DNA of 9,769 bases. Origin: Lachnospiraceae bacterium. Lineage in GTDB: Bacteria > Bacillota > Clostridia > Lachnospirales > Lachnospiraceae. Position 1 is the stretch's first letter. Every line of letters begins with the position of its first letter. The position numbers were made by a program, and so were the translations under genes. Where the stretch lies: NCBI GenBank assembly GCA_024691065.1, contig JAILOA010000322.1:1-9769 (forward strand), in the 5' to 3' direction. Under the pieces are notes generated by a model. That model saw nothing but the letters and a program-made list of their open reading frames with translations, had not been told where the DNA came from and searched no databases. This document shows, in pieces, positions 6,882 through 9,769 of this stretch.

Positions 6882-6913
6882 GAGAGAAAAGCTCTGCGAG
6901 AGAAACGCTCTAC
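6882..6913. repeat. Tandem pair of 16-base units, each a small AGAG/CTCT hairpin
   Basis: GAGAGAAAAGCTCTGC (6882-6897) is followed directly by GAGAGAAACGCTCTAC (6898-6913), matching at 14 of 16 positions. Each can fold as AGAG, five bases, CTCT. Function unknown. Confidence 0.7.
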
Positions 6914-6962
6914 GAGTGATGCATACAGATAATAAAGCTATCTATTTGATTCTGTTTGAAAG

Positions 6963-7014
6963 ATGTCCGCTTTCGCTGACATAAATTTTTCGCCAAGTCT
7001 CACGAGAGAGACTT
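6963..7014. other. Two adjacent inverted repeats upstream of the GHKL promoter
   Basis: ATGTC/GACAT (6963-6967 with 6978-6982), extended by GC/GC after one mismatch, closes a TTTC loop and is followed by a weak T-run (6986-6990). AAGTCTC/GAGACTT (6995-7001 with 7008-7014) is a perfect 7-pair stem followed by six A residues, so it is not a + strand terminator. The first could be a weak terminator; the second could be an operator upstream of the promoter at 7039. Confidence 0.45.
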
Positions 7015-7038
7015 AAAAAATATTAGTTGCTATAAAAT

Positions 7039-7065
7039 TTGAATATAGTAAAAAAGTGGTATATT
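7039..7065 (+). promoter_or_regulatory. Candidate promoter for the GHKL/LytTR cluster
   Basis: TTGAAT at 7039-7044 with TATATT at 7060-7065 (15-base spacer), or TATTCA at 7062-7067 (17 bases). It is the best-placed candidate after the two terminators and would give a leader of about 135 bases before the GHKL gene. The spacing or the -10 match is imperfect either way. Confidence 0.4.
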
Positions 7066-7127
7066 CATTTGCTTGCACGCAAGGCAATAATCGCTTATAA
7101 TTAAAAAGTAAGACAGTATTAAAGTCA

Positions 7128-7208
7128 TTGGGTATCATTCAGGATACCCAAGAGGGAACCCCAGTAATTTGATTGCCGGGCAAGTTCTCCGGGAAGATGG
7201 TTATGTAA
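7128..7208 (+). promoter_or_regulatory. Candidate structured 5' leader of the GHKL gene
   Basis: TTGGGTATC (7128-7136) and GATACCCAA (7143-7151) make a perfect 9-pair stem with a 6-base loop and no T-run after it. Immediately downstream GGGAAC can pair with GTTCTC over a G/C-rich interior, ending in CCGGGAAGATGG next to the start codon. It is markedly richer in G+C than its surroundings. I do not recognise it as a known riboswitch class. Confidence 0.45.
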
Positions 7209-7940
7209 ATGAATATATATTTCTTGATTTTTGTAGTAGCAATGTGTTTGATTGCATTTATAGGGATAATCATAGTTTACGGGAACGAAAAAAAGACTGA
7301 AAAAGAATTAAAGAGTTTTAGTGACCGTCAGACAGATATGGAAAAGTTGTATTATGGGGATGTTGATATATCCGGGGAGCAGGGAAGATTTTTACATGAA
7401 TTGGAAAAACGCAGGAAGATTATAGAAGCATATGTTGAAAATCCCGATAAAAGCCTTATAGAGCTTATCTTTGAATATGAACAGAAAAAGGCTTCTGTCC
7501 TGGGGGTAGAGCTTGAGATGTTTCACGATAAGAAAAGTGATGAATATGTAAGGCAAATCTCGGAAGAGGCCTATAAAAACAAGGATTATGAGGTGCTTCA
7601 TGATATAATCAGCTTATGCTTAAACCTGATGGATAATGCATTGGAAGCTACTATGAGGCTTGAAGAAAAATCATCGGATGATAAGGTTTATTTTTGTCTG
7701 GGAGAAAACCCTTATACATCAGGCCTTATGATTAATGTTAAAAATCCTGTTTCAGATGAAAATGCAGTGATCAAATTCATCAACAGCCGGGAGAGTTCCA
7801 AGAATAACAAGAATATACATGGATATGGACTTAAGGTTATAGATGGTATATTGGAAAAGTATGAGTGTGAGACAGTGAAGCAGGAAGTATCGGACGGAAT
7901 TTATGATTTCCGGATATTTATACAATTTATGAAGGCTTGA
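7209..7940 (+). CDS. Short one-helix GHKL-ATPase protein, AgrC-type histidine kinase C-terminal part
   Basis: 243 residues. One membrane helix (about 3-24) leads into a charged helical region and then an AgrC/HPK10-like ATP-binding domain. The domain shows the N-box NLMDNALEA (N139, D142, N143, E146), a later INVKNP segment (N179) and a glycine box HGYGLKVID (204-212). The segment EYEQKKASVLGVEL (89-102) matches the region just before the ATPase domain in AgrC-type kinases. The usual phospho-acceptor motif RHDxxNH is not found; the nearest is FLHELEKRRK (H63), with the conserved Asn missing. There is no multi-helix sensor domain, so it is far shorter than typical AgrC kinases. An in-frame TAA just before 7209 fixes the start. 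The ribosome site (GGGAAG, about 12 bases upstream) is weakly placed. It may work with the seven-helix protein downstream, or be a phosphatase or partner subunit instead of a full kinase. Confidence 0.82.
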   Translation: MNIYFLIFVVAMCLIAFIGIIIVYGNEKKTEKELKSFSDRQTDMEKLYYGDVDISGEQGRFLHELEKRRKIIEAYVENPDKSLIELIFEYEQKKASVLGVELEMFHDKKSDEYVRQISEEAYKNKDYEVLHDIISLCLNLMDNALEATMRLEEKSSDDKVYFCLGENPYTSGLMINVKNPVSDENAVIKFINSRESSKNNKNIHGYGLKVIDGILEKYECETVKQEVSDGIYDFRIFIQFMKA

Positions 7941-7942
7941 AA

Positions 7943-8112
7943 ATAAGTATATATGGGTGAGTGAGTTTGATTATATCATAAGGACATTAAGGTAAGTATA
8001 TATGGGTGAGGGTTAAATCGTATTATAAGGACATTAAGGTAAGAATATAAGGGTGAGAGTTAAATCATATCATAAGGGCATTAAGGTAAGTATATAGGGA
8101 TGAGAGTGTTTA
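7943..8112. repeat. 47-base tandem repeat array, three units plus a partial fourth
   Basis: Units begin at 7943 (49 bases), 7992 (47), 8039 (47) and 8086 (partial, about 27). Each reads roughly GTAAGTATATATGGGTGAG, then a TTAAATC-like segment, then ATAAGGACATTAAG. The array starts two bases after the GHKL stop and fills most of the gap to the LytTR gene. There are no spacers and the period is not a multiple of 3, so it is neither CRISPR nor coding. A TATAAT at 8127-8132 downstream has no clear -35 box. Confidence 0.92.
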
Positions 8113-8148
8113 AAAAAATATCTATGTATAATGTAAGATGGAGGGGAA

Positions 8149-8883
8149 ATGTCTAAGGAGAATGTTTTAAATATAGGTATTTGTGATGATCATTCGGATG
8201 AAATAGATACGGTAGAATCTGTCATCAGGGAGAATTCCGGTTTTGGAAATGCAGTGATTAAGCGTTTTACACCTTCGGAATTGCTGGTTGATGTCGAGGA
8301 AAATTTTTTGAAATGTAACATTATGATAATGGATATTTATTATGATGGCGAGGATTTTAACGGAATTGACCTGGCAAAAAAAATCAATGAATTATATCCG
8401 CAGGTGAGAATAATATTTATTTCCGATTTTATAGCTTATGCGGAGAAAGTATATGAGGCAGAGCATACATTTTTCATACAAAAGAAAAACTACCGGGTCT
8501 TTTTGGCACGCGCGCTAAAGAAGTGTTTGCTCGAGTTTGAAAGTCTTAAAAATAAAGATGTGATTGAGATAAGTTCCAATCGTATACAGCAATATATAAG
8601 GGTTGATGATATTTTGTACATTACGAAGGAAGGCAGAAGAACGATTGTTGTGACAGAGGCTGACAAAATAAATACAATTTCCACGCTTTCTTATTTTGAA
8701 AAGCAGGATAAAAGCGGGAAGTTAAGCAGGATTCATGCATCATTTATAGTGAATTTGGATTGTATAAAAATGTTAAAGGATGGGGCGGTGGTCCTGAAGG
8801 ATGGGACAGAGCTACCGGTGTCGGCGAAGTACTCAAAACGATTCAAAAATATATACGTTAGCTATTGGAATTCACATCTTTGA
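8149..8883 (+). CDS. LytTR-family response regulator (AgrA-like)
   Basis: 244 residues, a cytoplasmic DNA-binding regulator. The receiver domain (about 7-125) has the acidic pair D13-D14, phospho-acceptor D62 in IMIMDIYYDG, the switch residue S92 in IIFISD, and the lysine K112 or K113 in FIQKKN. A LytTR DNA-binding domain (about 138-240) shows YIRVDDILYITKEGRR, SRIHASFIVNLDCIKML and ELPVSAKYSKRFKNIYVSYW, typical of the family. It would be phosphorylated by a GHKL-type kinase and bind direct repeats in target promoters. GGAGGGG lies close to the ATG (4-5 base spacer), usable but tight. The gene follows the 47-base array and precedes a decayed copy of its own 3' end. Length is normal for the AgrA family. 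Confidence 0.93.
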   Translation: MSKENVLNIGICDDHSDEIDTVESVIRENSGFGNAVIKRFTPSELLVDVEENFLKCNIMIMDIYYDGEDFNGIDLAKKINELYPQVRIIFISDFIAYAEKVYEAEHTFFIQKKNYRVFLARALKKCLLEFESLKNKDVIEISSNRIQQYIRVDDILYITKEGRRTIVVTEADKINTISTLSYFEKQDKSGKLSRIHASFIVNLDCIKMLKDGAVVLKDGTELPVSAKYSKRFKNIYVSYWNSHL

Positions 8884-8884
8884 T

Positions 8885-8970
8885 AATATTTACCTAGCGA
8901 CGAATTGAACTAACGTTTACACATTTCAAAGAAATATACATCAGCTATTGGAATAACAGGATTTGATTAT
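8885..8970 (+). pseudogene. Decayed 3' end of a second LytTR regulator gene
   Basis: Bases from about 8891 to 8966 repeat the last 75 or so bases of the regulator gene at a spacing of 83 bases (78 at the upstream edge because of small indels). The frame 8928-8966 reads KEIYISYWNNRI then stop, against KNIYVSYWNSHL then stop at the end of the intact protein. AGCTATTGG is identical at 8860 and 8943. Upstream of this the match degrades. It is too short and has no start, so it is a fossil of a tandem paralogue or of a partial duplication. Confidence 0.72.
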
Positions 8971-8990
8971 AAAAAGATTGGAGTGAAAAA

Positions 8991-9769
8991 ATGACATTAC
9001 CTGAGATAATTACCATTTTCGGAACTACGCTTCCGGTTATTGCATACGTATGCTTATGCATAGATAGAAAATATAATATGGCAGTTACATTTATAGTAAC
9101 TACTATACTGAGTTTCATAGGTTATGGCTGTATATTTATGGTCGATGCCGACAAGCTTTACTTTTTCCCGTTATATGTGATTTTTTCTACGTCGGAAATG
9201 CTTATATGTGTGGTGATTTCAAAGATTCTTGGCATAGATTCCGCATATAAGGTGACTATCAGCGTATTTTTGGTGTTTATGATAACTAATATTTTGTCAC
9301 AGGTTATGGTATCTATAATTAAGTGCGAGGATGCATCGGTGCAAAAGGTTAACGGGGAACCTATAACACTTAATGCAGCAATTAACTTTATGCTTCTGTA
9401 TTTGGTTTCGGGCACGATTGCCGCACTTTTGCTACGTCTGTTCAAGAAAAAAATGAACAAGCTTCATACCAATGTTTATAGGGTTACGGGCGGATTGATC
9501 CTCGGATTTATGATATTCACAATCCTTTTTAAATATAATTTCCGTGATGAAGATTTGAATTCCGGTAACATTCACTGGAATCCGAGCTTTATCCTTTATG
9601 AGCTGTTTTGCGTAGCATTTTTTGCGGCAATTATAATAATTTTCAATGTTGTAGATAAGAAAAATATGCAGAATTCCTATAAGTATCTTCCGGAGGATAT
9701 ATATTTTGAGTATATAAACAGGGACCTGGGAAAAGGAATGACTCTCAGTAAAAAGCTCTCAATCGACGC
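8991..9769 (+). CDS. Seven-helix membrane protein, 3' end missing; possible sensor of the GHKL/LytTR cluster
   Basis: Open to the window end, 259 codons seen, so the product is partial. It begins MTLPEIITIFGTTLPVIAYV with GGAG at 8980-8983 and a 7-base spacer. Hydrophobic helices lie at about 5-24, 30-51, 56-80, 86-110, 127-150, 165-181 and 200-221. A soluble part then starts (YKYLPEDIYFEYINRDLGKG). The layout resembles the N-terminal sensor of AgrC-type kinases, but no His-box or ATPase motif falls inside the window. It is not an AgrB-like peptidase by any motif I can see. Position after the LytTR gene suggests a partner in the same pathway. If the missing end carries a GHKL domain, it is the main kinase; if not, it is a separate sensor or transporter-like protein. 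Confidence 0.75.
   Translation, partial: MTLPEIITIFGTTLPVIAYVCLCIDRKYNMAVTFIVTTILSFIGYGCIFMVDADKLYFFPLYVIFSTSEMLICVVISKILGIDSAYKVTISVFLVFMITNILSQVMVSIIKCEDASVQKVNGEPITLNAAINFMLLYLVSGTIAALLLRLFKKKMNKLHTNVYRVTGGLILGFMIFTILFKYNFRDEDLNSGNIHWNPSFILYELFCVAFFAAIIIIFNVVDKKNMQNSYKYLPEDIYFEYINRDLGKGMTLSKKLSID

Larger units (their letters stand above)
6447..7208. other. 762-base region without a convincing gene, rich in RNA hairpins
   Basis: An 8-base T-run follows the PP2C 2 stop at once but has no real stem before it. An AT-only inverted repeat, ACAAATAT/ATATTTGT, lies at 6471-6478 and 6489-6496. Further on are a start-codon remnant near 6687, two strong terminators (6735-6791, 6825-6864), short repeated hairpins (6882-7014), a candidate promoter (7039-7065) and a structured leader (7128-7208). 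Open frames here are short, lack ribosome sites and overlap known signals. It separates the kinase/phosphatase module from the GHKL/LytTR genes. Confidence 0.6.

Noticed and set aside
7071..7208. Known c-di-GMP or purine riboswitch
   Set aside because: Short matches such as CACGCAAGGCAA recall the c-di-GMP-I motif, but the other required conserved blocks are absent.
7943..8112. CRISPR array or coding repeat
   Set aside because: Units are contiguous without spacers, and a 47-base period cannot keep a reading frame.
9158..9460. Minus-strand 100-codon frame
   Set aside because: It is the complement of the seven-helix membrane protein gene, which has a good ribosome site, consistent hydrophobic helices and the direction of all neighbours.

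Overview
The window is AT-rich, Gram-positive-style DNA: strong purine-rich Shine-Dalgarno sequences about 7 bases before ATG starts, A/T-ending codons, intrinsic terminators with T-runs, and AgrC/AgrA-like (GHKL and LytTR) signalling proteins. This fits a low-GC Clostridia bacterium, possibly Lachnospiraceae. The taxonomic call is inference only. Every supported gene is on the + strand.

Bases 59-6446 hold two tandem, diverged copies of one two-gene module. Each has a eukaryotic-like Ser/Thr kinase with a C-terminal Cys/His cluster and a C-terminal membrane helix, followed by a PP2C-type phosphatase that also ends in a membrane helix. The layout is kinase 1 (59-1534), PP2C 1 (1558-3207), kinase 2 (3633-4901), PP2C 2 (5202-6446). 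The catalytic domains align without gaps between copies. The kinase and phosphatase resemble those of the YegI/YegK and TerY-associated kinase-phosphatase-vWA systems, but no vWA gene lies in the window. Copy 1 proteins carry extra repeat-bearing tails beyond the membrane helix, acidic on the kinase and largely basic on the phosphatase. Copy 2 proteins stop at the helix. The likely arrangement is an opposed kinase/phosphatase pair facing the cytoplasm from the membrane; substrates are unknown.

Between the copies (3208-3632) lie a near-consensus promoter with a palindrome over its -35 box, an intrinsic terminator only about 10 bases past the predicted transcription start, and about 320 bases without a convincing gene. 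The two genes of copy 2 are separated by five 37-base tandem repeats plus a partial sixth. After copy 2, 762 bases without a convincing gene (6447-7208) contain two strong consecutive terminators, several small hairpins, a candidate promoter and a candidate structured leader.

Bases 7209-9769 hold a signalling cluster: a short one-helix GHKL ATPase protein (7209-7940), a LytTR response regulator (8149-8883), and the start of a seven-helix membrane protein running off the window (8991-9769). A 47-base tandem array separates the first two. A decayed copy of the 3' end of a LytTR regulator gene lies just downstream of the intact one. Together these suggest a locus shaped by repeated tandem duplication and loss.
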